A DNA stretch of 14,083 nt from assembly GCA_049600855.1 (NCBI GenBank), contig JBMYQA010000150.1:1-14083 (forward strand), given 5' to 3'. The translations under genes and the position numbers were made by a program. The notes below the pieces were generated by a model. The model searched no databases. It was not told the DNA's origin and was given only the letters and a program-made list of their open reading frames with translations. This document shows, piece by piece, positions 1 through 7,589 of the stretch (position 1 is the first letter of the stretch; every line of letters starts with the position of its first letter). The DNA comes from JBMYQA01 sp049600855. Lineage in GTDB: Bacteria; Bacteroidota; Bacteroidia; Cytophagales; Flammeovirgaceae.

Positions 1-3
1 AAA

Positions 4-38
4 TTTCCTAACTTTCGAAGTTTAAGCAAGTTAGGAAA
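4..38. repeat. Inverted repeat, 11-base arms
   Basis: TTTCCTAACTT (4-14) is perfectly complementary to AAGTTAGGAAA (28-38), with a 13-base spacer that itself offers a nested pairing (AACTT at 10-14 with AAGTT at 18-22). It is A/T-rich and on the minus strand is not followed by a clear T-run within the window, so a terminator role for the cas operon is possible but not shown. Confidence 0.75.
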
Positions 39-120
39 CTTGCAACCATTGAGTCAACGTTTTGAAACGTTGACGAGCATAATTTATGTATTTGATTATC
101 AGAATCTTGCAAAACCATTG
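39..120. repeat. Imperfect direct repeat flanking a palindrome
   Basis: CTTGCAACCATTG at 39-51 recurs as CTTGCAAAACCATTG at 106-120, differing only by two extra A residues. The first copy sits directly between the hairpins at 4-38 and 53-74, so the motif looks like a linker of a modular palindromic repeat. Confidence 0.55.
53..74. repeat. Near-perfect palindrome, 10-base arms
   Basis: GTCAACGTTT (53-62) and AAACGTTGAC (65-74) are exact reverse complements separated by only two bases (TG). The tight loop favours a cruciform or protein-binding palindrome as much as an RNA hairpin. Confidence 0.75.
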
Positions 121-220
121 GGTAGAGAAGTCTACAACTTGGGCTGGTAAACTATAGCAGTCTACAGACTTCAAAATAGCACCATACAACCTACCATCAG
201 TCGAGTCGAGCTATTCGTTT

Positions 221-237
221 GGAAGTTTGAAACTTCC
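221..237. repeat. Palindrome, 8-base arms
   Basis: GGAAGTTT (221-228) and AAACTTCC (230-237) are exact reverse complements around a single central base. It lies nine bases before the next palindrome at 247-269. Confidence 0.7.
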
Positions 238-246
238 TTAAGAGTG

Positions 247-269
247 GGTTCAAGACTATGTCTTGAACC
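247..269. repeat. Hairpin, 10-base arms, 3-base loop
   Basis: GGTTCAAGAC (247-256) pairs perfectly with GTCTTGAACC (260-269) across the loop TAT. It is the strong hairpin nearest to the cmr3 stop codon (38 bases away on the minus strand) and would be the first stable structure in the 3' end of the cas mRNA. It could stabilise or end the transcript, although no T-run follows it. Confidence 0.7.
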
Positions 270-307
270 ATAAACCATACGGTTTTGTAGACTTGTGCTC
301 TCGTCAA

Positions 308-1414
308 TCAACCGTCATCAACACCAGTAGCTTTCACATTACACAGACAGAATAGGCCATACCCCTCACCTGCTTTGCTGCCATCTCCTTCGTGAATGGA
401 ATGCGGTTTATTCATTTGCTCATAGGCTTGATAGACTGCTTTGAAGTTGCCTTTGGTGATTTGATAGTAAAAAACGCTGCCTGCTGGCACGTAGCTATAA
501 GTCACTTTGGGTTTATTAATCAGCATGTCATAGCCTCCGAACCGAAAGGGTTTACCAATAGCAGCCGTTAAGGGTTTAATACCCAGTTCCTTCACAGCAT
601 CTCCAAAGAGTAACGCTAACTTGGGCCAGCCCTCACTAAAATAGGCAGCCGTTTGCAGGTAGATTTTAAAGTATGTTCCTTCGTCCTCCGAGTTGGGTTC
701 AAAATCAGCCAAACTGAATTGCCTCGCCTGCACATGCACATTCTTGGTTTCGCCTCCTAGCCGAATCAAGGTTTCCGCTTCTTGTGGAAGTTCACCGCCT
801 TCCATATCAATGTCCAACACGATCTTAACTACTCCATGTTTTGCCGTATTTGGACGCATCATCCCCGTCCGAAAGAGTTTTCCTTCTTCTACGGCATATG
901 TCTGATTATCAATCCCGATTCCGATTTTCTGTTCTTCTGTAAAAATGTCTTTGACGCGCCTGTAACAAGGCCGTTCAATGGATTCCCCTTGCACATAGGC
1001 TTTCATAAAATCGGCTTGAACCAAGCCATCGGGCAGCGCTTCTGCTGGTTGACTGGCAATTAATAAGGCCTCGTATCGCGCAGAGGAAGCCCATTGTTCT
1101 ACATTGCCCGTAAATAAGCGCAGCGCTTCCAGTTCCCCCTCTTTGCCTTTCGGCTCCACATAATCCATGGGCAGGTGGTAATACATTTCGCCATCCATCC
1201 AATAGGCAATCTTTTTGATGCGGAGCTTGGCCGTTTCTTCCACACAATCCTGTGGATTTTGATGGGTTTGTTGGGCATACCACGTCCGTAATGCGCCGTA
1301 TAGCGTACTGGGTCTGGGAAGTGCCAGCGTTTCGGCCCAGTTATCTTCCCCCATGTCAAATGGGCGACCATCTCTAAAAAATAGGGTATCGAGTGCGGTT
1401 AGGGTCAAAATCAT
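308..1414 (-). CDS. cmr3: Type III-B CRISPR-Cas RAMP protein Cmr3
   Basis: Cmr3 is the RAMP subunit that, with Cas10/Cmr2, caps the 5' (crRNA handle) end of the type III-B effector complex in the cytoplasm. The 368-residue protein has the usual length. Family marks visible are an N-terminal RDGRPF stretch (about residues 14-19), the PRPSTLYGALR segment (about 33-43), FRFGGYD near residue 300, and a C-terminal glycine-rich GEGYGLF loop typical of RAMP folds. The start codon ATG overlaps the cmr2 stop codon by four bases (ATGA at 1414-1411), which fixes the start and implies translational coupling. It is the last gene of the visible cas operon. cmr4-6, which complete the complex, are not seen to its left within 307 bases. 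The family assignment is firm; activity of the complex is not shown. Confidence 0.95.
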   Translation of the reverse strand: MILTLTALDTLFFRDGRPFDMGEDNWAETLALPRPSTLYGALRTWYAQQTHQNPQDCVEETAKLRIKKIAYWMDGEMYYHLPMDYVEPKGKEGELEALRLFTGNVEQWASSARYEALLIASQPAEALPDGLVQADFMKAYVQGESIERPCYRRVKDIFTEEQKIGIGIDNQTYAVEEGKLFRTGMMRPNTAKHGVVKIVLDIDMEGGELPQEAETLIRLGGETKNVHVQARQFSLADFEPNSEDEGTYFKIYLQTAAYFSEGWPKLALLFGDAVKELGIKPLTAAIGKPFRFGGYDMLINKPKVTYSYVPAGSVFYYQITKGNFKAVYQAYEQMNKPHSIHEGDGSKAGEGYGLFCLCNVKATGVDDG

Positions 1415-3450
1415 GCTGTTGGGGTTTTCGATGTGGGAAAATGATTACAATGTCGGGCAATAAAATCGCAGCTATGCAGTGCGTTGAGCAGATTTTGGAA
1501 AGCCATGTATTGCTTTTGCTTGTCCTCAGTACAAGGATCATCAGTCATTTGGTTCCCTTTTTGGTAAGCCTTGAAAATGTCCTGCGAAAGCTCCTTTAAC
1601 TTTTGTTTCACTTCCTGCTTTTGCCCTTTACCCATGATCCGAATGAACTCATTTTCAAGGAACTCCATCAAATCAGCCTGTTGTTGATCCGTGTGGATAT
1701 CGCCATCTAAATCAATCAAACTATTGATAGACGCATGGTATTTGGGAATGGCTCTGGTTGGTAATGTACCATCCAAAATCATTGTAGTTAGTTTTTCAAA
1801 CCAATTTAAGGTGGGTTCACAGTCTGTATACTGCCACTTCCAATAGCTCAACAATTGTTCGCCTGAGCGTTTCAGTACCGAAATAGCAAAGGCATTTCGT
1901 CCTCCATCCTTTTTTGCCACCTTCTCAGCTGCTCTTGCCGCATCCAACACCACGCCAAGCGGCGTTTTGTAATGGGCAATGGCAATACCTGCCGAAAAGC
2001 TCATGGGTTGTAAAGTTGGTTTAGCTATACCAGAATCTCGACAGTAGTCAAACATTGGTTCCGCTACGTATTTATCAAACAAGGTACGTAATTGCCTTAC
2101 CGCTTCCCAAAGCGTGCTCAAGTTTAAAAAACCTAAAAAATCATCTCCACCAGCATAAACCGTTCGGCCATAACCTTTTTCAGATTTATCAATAAACGCT
2201 TTTGCCTCTCTGGCAAACTCACCCAATCGCTCCGAAAGCTTTTTCTGAAATTCGAGTAAAGCTTGATTGGCTTTTTCCTCTGCCACATCAGGTTTCATCC
2301 AGCAATTCCCACTCAACATTTCCCCCATTTTATCGGCATCGAAAAGGAGTGTGGCATAATACTTCAATTTGTACAATTGATGTTTTCGGAGTAAGGTGTT
2401 TAAATTGGAAAATGCCGCATAAAAATCTTTTACCTTAAAATCTTTCGCTTTATTGAAGCGTTTACACTCCGCAAATTTCTTTTTGGTATGCGATTCTTCG
2501 TGAAATAGCTGGTAATCTACTTCCCCCTCAATATTGCATTGATTGAGGAATTCACAATAGGCCAGCACTTCCTCTGGACTTTGCTTCTTAAAATAGTACT
2601 CGATATCCATTAATGCGACTTGCGTGACTGAAGGAAAATTATCGCCTTCCATTTTATACAAGCGCTTAAACATGCTGATGGCCGAGAGTCCTTCCCCTTG
2701 CATGATGTGCCGTACTTTGATCTCACTATGTTCTTTATGCCTTGGAAAAATCACTTTTTTAGCTTCACGCGTTGCCGCATCGGCCCCTTCGGGAACAATG
2801 ATTTGCAATTTCCCTTGCTGCAAAAAATCATATAAATCGACTCCCTTTGGGGGTGTTTTTTCGTTATCTGTCAGTCGGTAATACTTCGCTACATAATCGC
2901 CCGTAAGCGTGCATTTTCTGCCTTGTTCGAGCATATTGGAAGGAAGGATGGGAAAAGCGTCATTGGGCAAGCTTTTCATACTTCTCGTAGCCTTAGCGCC
3001 TTGCATAATTTGGATGACTTGCAAAAAGTCTTTCCGATAATTTCCCGTTTGTTGGCAAGCCGACCAATAAATTTTAAAGGTATCCAAAATTTGCCGTTTT
3101 CCTGTACTCGTCAACTCTAGTTTATATGCATCAAAGGTTTCCTCAACCAGTTTTTCAAGGTGGCTCACTAAATCTGCTGAGACCTTCATTCCAAACTCTT
3201 GGATGGACATCGTTGGTGACAAATCGACTTCGGCAAGCAGCACATTGGGTTTATGTGCGTTATTGTAGTGTGGGAAAATGTAGAAATCGCGATTCTCTCC
3301 TTGCTCAAGCAATTGTGGCAATACGTGATCATAAGCATAGCCCGCCAAATTGGAAAGCAGGCGACTTCCTGCAAATAAATCCCGCGTTTTACGACTTTGC
3401 TTGATGAAGGATTGCACTGGGCCAATGGCTAAATGAAATAAATAACTCAT
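1411..3450 (-). CDS. cas10: Type III-B Cas10/Cmr2, HD-less with intact GGDD cyclase motif
   Basis: Cas10 (Cmr2) is the large subunit of the type III-B complex. On target RNA binding, its palm domain converts ATP to cyclic oligoadenylate second messengers. The 679-residue protein begins directly with the palm-1 signature IGPVQSFIKQSRKTRDLFAG (residues 9-28), so the N-terminal HD nuclease of longer homologues is absent. LLFDADKMGE (about 368-377) is a further conserved Cmr2 segment. The catalytic palm shows YAGGDDFLGF with GGDD at 434-437, followed by FSAGIAIAHYKTPL (about 485-498). The zinc-ribbon region appears degenerate: CTLTGD (180-185) has Thr where family members usually carry the second Cys. 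The start overlaps the cmr1 stop by four bases and the stop overlaps the cmr3 start by four bases. Prediction: signalling-competent, without its own ssDNase. Confidence 0.96.
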   Translation of the reverse strand: MSYLFHLAIGPVQSFIKQSRKTRDLFAGSRLLSNLAGYAYDHVLPQLLEQGENRDFYIFPHYNNAHKPNVLLAEVDLSPTMSIQEFGMKVSADLVSHLEKLVEETFDAYKLELTSTGKRQILDTFKIYWSACQQTGNYRKDFLQVIQIMQGAKATRSMKSLPNDAFPILPSNMLEQGRKCTLTGDYVAKYYRLTDNEKTPPKGVDLYDFLQQGKLQIIVPEGADAATREAKKVIFPRHKEHSEIKVRHIMQGEGLSAISMFKRLYKMEGDNFPSVTQVALMDIEYYFKKQSPEEVLAYCEFLNQCNIEGEVDYQLFHEESHTKKKFAECKRFNKAKDFKVKDFYAAFSNLNTLLRKHQLYKLKYYATLLFDADKMGEMLSGNCWMKPDVAEEKANQALLEFQKKLSERLGEFAREAKAFIDKSEKGYGRTVYAGGDDFLGFLNLSTLWEAVRQLRTLFDKYVAEPMFDYCRDSGIAKPTLQPMSFSAGIAIAHYKTPLGVVLDAARAAEKVAKKDGGRNAFAISVLKRSGEQLLSYWKWQYTDCEPTLNWFEKLTTMILDGTLPTRAIPKYHASINSLIDLDGDIHTDQQQADLMEFLENEFIRIMGKGQKQEVKQKLKELSQDIFKAYQKGNQMTDDPCTEDKQKQYMAFQNLLNALHSCDFIARHCNHFPTSKTPTA

Positions 3451-4457
3451 AATACTTGTTTTAAGTGGCCTTCAAGTAATTGATTAAACTGTTTGGTTAC
3501 CGTTTGATATTCCTGTAGATGTCTTGCTTTTTCCCGATCAGAAAAATCATCCGAATCTGCTAAAAAAGCGTAAGGCAGAAATAGCACGATGCCTTTATAG
3601 CGTCCATTTTGCTCCACAATATTCATGAAATAGGGCTTTGCATGCCGATCTAAAAAGGATTCTTGCTTTTTGTCCACAATGATGGGCGCAGCCAAATAAG
3701 CACGCTTTTGATAACGATGCTTGGGTTCCACATCCATTCGGGAAGTCCGATAAGCCTTGCCTAGTGCGGCGAGTGCGGCATGCCAAGTGGGGTAATCTTG
3801 AGGCGTTTCAAACAAAGCCAACTCCGTACTCGCTGCTGTGTAATTGGAAAGTTTTAGTGAGCGCTGCTGTAATGTTTTAGCTAATTGGAAATAATCGGTT
3901 GCTAGTTCTTTGCAACTCAAACTCCCAAATCCATTCCGTGAACGAGAACCGAGTCCCCCAAACGCGATGAGGCAATCAAATGCTTTGGTGATCACTTCTT
4001 GATCTGTTTCAGTCGCTTTTCGAATGGAATAATGGAGCGTAAACGACTCATTTTCTTTAATATAGCTTCTTGTAAACACATTCCCTTTTCCTTTTTGATA
4101 CTCATAGGTTCCGTAACACAAGTATTCTAATAAGTTAATTGGGAAGCTGCGCTCACGCCCATTCACGTATTTGGTATAGCGCACCGTTTCTTTAGGTAAG
4201 GGATGATTGGATGGTTTTAATTCTTGATGAGGTATCCGCAAAATCAATCGGCTTTTTGAAGCGGATTCACCAACGCCCCCAAACAAGGCATTTTCTTCCT
4301 TGGCTAACTGTGCCATATCCGTTGTAGGATGGTACAAGCGATACCAAAACCGCAGCGCACCTTTGATGCTGGGTGGCCTAATTTCAGGGATACTGGGATT
4401 AGCTCCACCTAAAAATAGCGGGGTAAGAATCTTAAACGTTAAGGTATGTAATGACAT
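3447..4457 (-). CDS. cmr1: Type III-B CRISPR-Cas RAMP protein Cmr1
   Basis: Cmr1 is the RAMP subunit at the head (crRNA 3' end) of the Cmr complex, helping target RNA capture. The 336-residue protein shows the Cmr1 hallmark PPSIKGALRFWYR (residues 28-40), LFGGVGE (58-64), and a glycine-rich RAMP loop FGGLGSRSRNGFGSL (166-180). The length suits single-module bacterial Cmr1 proteins. It starts 35 bases after the cas6 stop codon with no Shine-Dalgarno sequence, as usual in Bacteroidota, and ends in a four-base overlap with cas10. The order cmr1-cas10-cmr3 matches the usual first half of cmr operons. Identity is firm. Confidence 0.95.
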   Translation of the reverse strand: MSLHTLTFKILTPLFLGGANPSIPEIRPPSIKGALRFWYRLYHPTTDMAQLAKEENALFGGVGESASKSRLILRIPHQELKPSNHPLPKETVRYTKYVNGRERSFPINLLEYLCYGTYEYQKGKGNVFTRSYIKENESFTLHYSIRKATETDQEVITKAFDCLIAFGGLGSRSRNGFGSLSCKELATDYFQLAKTLQQRSLKLSNYTAASTELALFETPQDYPTWHAALAALGKAYRTSRMDVEPKHRYQKRAYLAAPIIVDKKQESFLDRHAKPYFMNIVEQNGRYKGIVLFLPYAFLADSDDFSDREKARHLQEYQTVTKQFNQLLEGHLKQVL

Positions 4458-4492
4458 CTGAAACTAAAATTTATAGCAGGTGTAGAAATAAG

Positions 4493-5227
4493 TTAGCATG
4501 AAGCAGAAGCTTGTAAACGAGGTCTTTTTTGTTCGAATACGCGCTGTTCTGCGGAATAAATGGTACCAAAGCCTCGTGCAGCAGCCTTTCCTAGCCCAAT
4601 GTGGAGTGGTAACTTGATATTGGTTCGGAAGGTAAACCCAAATGCCGCCATATTGATTTTTTCTTTTACCTTTTCTCCATCCCGATCTATACTCATCAGG
4701 TGACACTGAATTGGAATGTCTAAGGGCAAACCCACACCCTTCGCATACTCTACTAAATTATTAACCATCTTCCCTTCAATCAGCTGAATGCGCTCTAGGA
4801 GACTCAACTCTTGCTTTAGGTGTTTATAGGTTTGAAAATCAAAGGTTCTACTCAACCAGTTATGCATGCGATAGGTATAGCTGGGTTCATCGGTAATTTC
4901 ATGCGGAATCAATTCCAACTTCATGTTTTCAATATGAAGAGGTACTTCTTTCTCTCCCAATTGGATATGCCAATCGTTCCGCATCAGCAAATGCTGAATT
5001 TCCTCCACACCTTTCCCCAAACAAATCACCAGGGCCTTTTTGCGATAGGATCGATATTGAATGAGTGGATAACCGTAACGGAAGCTTTCATCAGGCAGGT
5101 GATTGTGAAACAACAGGTGTTTTTTCACATCTATTTTGGCATTAATTGCCCCCCGCAACTGACTCACTTGGCGTTGGGAGAGTTCAAGGTTAAAGTATAT
5201 CTTTAAAATTTTTTGCTGGTGCTGCAT
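4493..5227 (-). CDS. cas6: CRISPR-associated endoribonuclease Cas6
   Basis: Cas6 cuts the precursor CRISPR RNA within each repeat to release individual guide RNAs, which the Cmr complex then takes up. The 244-residue protein ends in the glycine-rich loop GLGKAAARGFGTI (about 211-223) that marks the Cas6/RAMP fold. The N-terminal half holds FHNH (His40 and His42) and YPLIQYR (about 53-59), a segment seen in Cas6 proteins. One of the histidines is a plausible catalytic residue, which is inference. The ATG at 5227 gives a full-length domain. It is the first gene of the cas operon, 35 bases upstream of cmr1 and 176 bases from the stop of the preceding WG-repeat gene, so it probably has its own promoter. 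Its presence implies a CRISPR array elsewhere, since none is in the window. Confidence 0.88.
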   Translation of the reverse strand: MQHQQKILKIYFNLELSQRQVSQLRGAINAKIDVKKHLLFHNHLPDESFRYGYPLIQYRSYRKKALVICLGKGVEEIQHLLMRNDWHIQLGEKEVPLHIENMKLELIPHEITDEPSYTYRMHNWLSRTFDFQTYKHLKQELSLLERIQLIEGKMVNNLVEYAKGVGLPLDIPIQCHLMSIDRDGEKVKEKINMAAFGFTFRTNIKLPLHIGLGKAAARGFGTIYSAEQRVFEQKRPRLQASASC

Positions 5228-5264
5228 GGCAAGGTGACGGTTAGCTTTTATAAATAAGGTTAGT

Positions 5265-5295
5265 GCAAGTTAGAGGTTTTTACAAGCCAAGTCAA
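5265..5295 (-). promoter_or_regulatory. Candidate promoter of the cas6-cmr operon
   Basis: On the minus strand, TTG at 5295-5293 (within TTGAC), a 20-base spacer, then TAACTTGC at 5272-5265 resemble the Bacteroidota -33 (TTG) and -7 (TAnnTTTG) elements, with one T missing from the latter. Transcription would start about 30 bases before the cas6 ATG. The match is imperfect and no experiment supports it. The same gap has a weak inverted repeat (CAGTAG at 5300-5305 with CTACTG at 5318-5323), which could end the upstream WG-repeat transcript. Confidence 0.3.
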
Positions 5296-5403
5296 TACGC
5301 AGTAGTGATGCTTTTGGCTACTGGTTTTTGAGTATAGGAGCTAGATTTAACTTTACAGTATAATGGTAGGATTTCTATTAAAATTGGTATTTATACACAA
5401 CAT

Positions 5404-7461
5404 CTAATCTACATAAGTATCCATAATTCCACTGGGTGAATACCCTTGCTTGCGCCAAAGCTGTGCAGGATTAATAGCGCCATCAAATTCATTACTGTAG
5501 GCCGTAAACCGTTCCGCATCCCGATCTTCCTTTTGATGATACCAAAGCCTAACTCGGAGCTGTACTGGAATCGTTCCTTCATAAACAGGCACGGTAAAAT
5601 CCCACTGGTGTTTATCTGGCAAAAAGAGGGTGTGATAACTATTGCCACACCAGCTACTTGGTGTGTACTCAATATCAGTCCATTTTCCTTGAGCAGTTTT
5701 CGCCTGCATCACGAGGTACAAACGACTGTCTTGCGCTTGAAAGTAGAGCGTATCTCCTGAGAAATTGGAAGCAGTTAGTCGAAAACCTTGATAGTTTTTA
5801 TGGAAAGGTTCTTTGGATAACGTATCTACATATAAGGTTAAGCCTTTAGTCTTTTCTATTTTCTTCTGATCGCTCACGGGCTGATAGTCATGTTTTTCTC
5901 CACCTCTTCCCCAACCATTGTAAGGCGCTGATGCTAAGTTTGGAGAAGAGGCATAGCCATAGCCCCTCAGCATGTAATCAATATTAAGCGGCTCCAGCCC
6001 GTTTTTTTGAGTAGAATCCTCCCCTTTCAGTTCTTGCCAGACGACTTGCCCTTGGGAATTTAGATAAACAGATTTATCGTCTAACTCGGTAGGTTTTAAT
6101 CCTGATGATGGTATATTAATATCATTGGCTGATAATACAACAATGGTATCTTTTTCCACATCCCAATAGTAGCTCATCTGCTCATATACCCCTTTTCTAT
6201 ACCTATCATCTGTAAAATAAACCTTATTTCCCTCCCTTCGGTCTAATTCGCCCTCATTAAAACCTCCTTTTACCTTAGGAACTGGACGAAAGTTCCCGTT
6301 CTTATCCATCACGCCCCATTGTGTATCGGTTTTTACCACTTCCCAACCATTCAGAAATAAAGATTCGTATTTTTGGCGATTTTGAGTTCTCCTAGAATAC
6401 CTCCATTTTTCAACCCATCTGACATCAGCTAAAGGTACTGTATTCAATGTGCGGCCTGTAAAATCGATTAAATGCCAATTACTGGAAGAATCCTCCATAA
6501 AACTCAACCCATTTTTAAACGGCAAAAGTTCTTTCCAATGAGGGTGTTTTATTAACACTTCTCCCTTCAAATTCATCACTCCCTTATATTCATACTTACT
6601 GTAGTAATTAGCATAGTCATAACCTTCAAAGCCATTTCGGTCAAACTCACTGATAGCAACCACAATTTGTCCATCGTAGACATTTGCCCCATGAGCAATA
6701 CGCAAAAATGATCCTGAAGCGTGAAACAATACATTCCCAGCTTCCTGAAATAGCTCCCAATCCCCATACCCCTTTTCTAGCTTAAACTCCCCCTCAAAAA
6801 CACCTTCTCCCATATATTCAATATTAATGTATTTACCGCACGGAACTAACCATCTTCCATTCGGCTTGATCACGCCTGTTTGCGTCATGTTCAAAGGTTT
6901 GTTCTTTTCTAACTCATCGTCTTCCTCAACAATATAAAAACCATTTCCGACGAGCTTTATACGAGAATAGATCGTATCTAATACTAATTCTCCTTTGCGA
7001 TTGATTAACCCATACCTCAACCTTTGCGTAGCAGAAACTTGAGCAAAGTCATTTTCATCAAATGCTTCAACTGCTCGATAATCGTGGTTAAATACTAGCT
7101 TTGCTTGTTTATTGATGAACTGGGATTTCCCATCTACATAAACTTCAGCGAGACCTTTCTGAAATGGCTTGGCAAAATCGAACATTGGATCAATTGCCCA
7201 ATCTCCTTCTGCATCAATAAATCCGTAAACACCATCTAATCGCGCAGGCGCAAGTCCTTCAACAAATTGACCGATGGAATGAAATTTAGGGGGAATTACT
7301 TTTTTGCCAGTTTCATCAATAAATCCCCAACGATTATTTTCAATAATAGGATAAAGTTCAGGGGATTTGAAGAGCTGGCTCGATCGAACGAAAAAGAAAG
7401 CCACTAGCAGAAATGCTACAAAAATTAGTATCGATATCAATGTTTTTATGGAAAGTTGCAT
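5404..7461 (-). CDS. Membrane-anchored WG-repeat protein
   Basis: This 685-residue protein has one hydrophobic segment near the N-terminus (about residues 7-25), which acts as a signal anchor or uncleaved signal, so the bulk is probably periplasmic. WG-type repeats follow: RWGFIDETGKKVIPPKF (44-60), YGFIDAEGDWAIDPMF (79-94) and more diverged copies near 150, 195, 293 and 381 (QWGVMDKNGN). These repeats are thought to form a beta-propeller-like or solenoid surface, with no known enzymatic activity. The C-terminal 150 residues (about 540-645) are rich in beta strands and look like a separate immunoglobulin-like or beta-sandwich module; this is a guess from composition. It lies upstream of cas6 in the same direction but 176 bases away, so a functional link to CRISPR is not supported. 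Exact role unknown. Confidence 0.8.
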   Translation of the reverse strand: MQLSIKTLISILIFVAFLLVAFFFVRSSQLFKSPELYPIIENNRWGFIDETGKKVIPPKFHSIGQFVEGLAPARLDGVYGFIDAEGDWAIDPMFDFAKPFQKGLAEVYVDGKSQFINKQAKLVFNHDYRAVEAFDENDFAQVSATQRLRYGLINRKGELVLDTIYSRIKLVGNGFYIVEEDDELEKNKPLNMTQTGVIKPNGRWLVPCGKYINIEYMGEGVFEGEFKLEKGYGDWELFQEAGNVLFHASGSFLRIAHGANVYDGQIVVAISEFDRNGFEGYDYANYYSKYEYKGVMNLKGEVLIKHPHWKELLPFKNGLSFMEDSSSNWHLIDFTGRTLNTVPLADVRWVEKWRYSRRTQNRQKYESLFLNGWEVVKTDTQWGVMDKNGNFRPVPKVKGGFNEGELDRREGNKVYFTDDRYRKGVYEQMSYYWDVEKDTIVVLSANDINIPSSGLKPTELDDKSVYLNSQGQVVWQELKGEDSTQKNGLEPLNIDYMLRGYGYASSPNLASAPYNGWGRGGEKHDYQPVSDQKKIEKTKGLTLYVDTLSKEPFHKNYQGFRLTASNFSGDTLYFQAQDSRLYLVMQAKTAQGKWTDIEYTPSSWCGNSYHTLFLPDKHQWDFTVPVYEGTIPVQLRVRLWYHQKEDRDAERFTAYSNEFDGAINPAQLWRKQGYSPSGIMDTYVD

Positions 7462-7541
7462 AGTGATTGTGGAATTTTTTATTGAACTTGAAGTTGTCTA
7501 AAATACAGTATATTCATCATTATTCCTCTTGATAGTTTTAA

Positions 7542-7570
7542 CAAAAATAAACGCGTATCTTGAACACAAA
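7542..7570 (-). promoter_or_regulatory. Candidate promoter of the WG-repeat gene
   Basis: Minus-strand TATTTTTG (7549-7542) matches the Bacteroidota -7 consensus TAnnTTTG exactly. TTTG at 7570-7567 is a possible -33 element, though the 17-base spacer is slightly short. It would give an untranslated leader of about 75 bases. It lies in the divergent gap shared with the amidohydrolase gene. Confidence 0.35.
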
Positions 7571-7589
7571 TTCCATCAATCTATCCCTA

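Larger units (their letters stand above)
1..307. repeat. Palindrome-rich intergenic region downstream of cmr3
   Basis: No gene is visible here. The stretch holds at least four strong inverted repeats (4-38, 53-74, 221-237, 247-269), a small one (272-276 with 281-285, AAACC/GGTTT), a long-range 10-base inverted pair (AAGTCTACAA at 128-137 with TTGTAGACTT at 285-294), and an imperfect direct repeat (39-51 and 106-120). Such density is far above what the other intergenic gaps of this window show. It does not look like a CRISPR array, because no unit of about 30-37 bases recurs at regular spacing. It could be a decayed foldback or MITE-like element, a family of dispersed palindromic repeats, or a processing or termination region for the cas transcript. 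What lies further left cannot be seen. Confidence 0.7.

Noticed and set aside
1..307. CRISPR array next to the cas genes
   Set aside because: The repeats here are different palindromes of 17-35 bases with irregular spacing. No identical unit of about 30-37 bases recurs with uniform spacers.
693..1063. Plus-strand open frames opposite cmr3, and similar antisense frames over cmr2, cas6, the WG-repeat gene and the kinase
   Set aside because: They are shadows of long, well-recognised minus-strand genes and have no family features of their own.
5300..5323. Terminator after the WG-repeat gene
   Set aside because: The inverted repeat has only six-base arms with a 12-base loop, and the T-run (GTTTTTG) lies on the plus-strand side, whereas the gene is on the minus strand.
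7560..7589. TTG start of the amidohydrolase at 7560
   Set aside because: The ATG at 7590 begins directly with a lipoprotein signal sequence; the ten extra residues would sit in front of it and serve no visible purpose.
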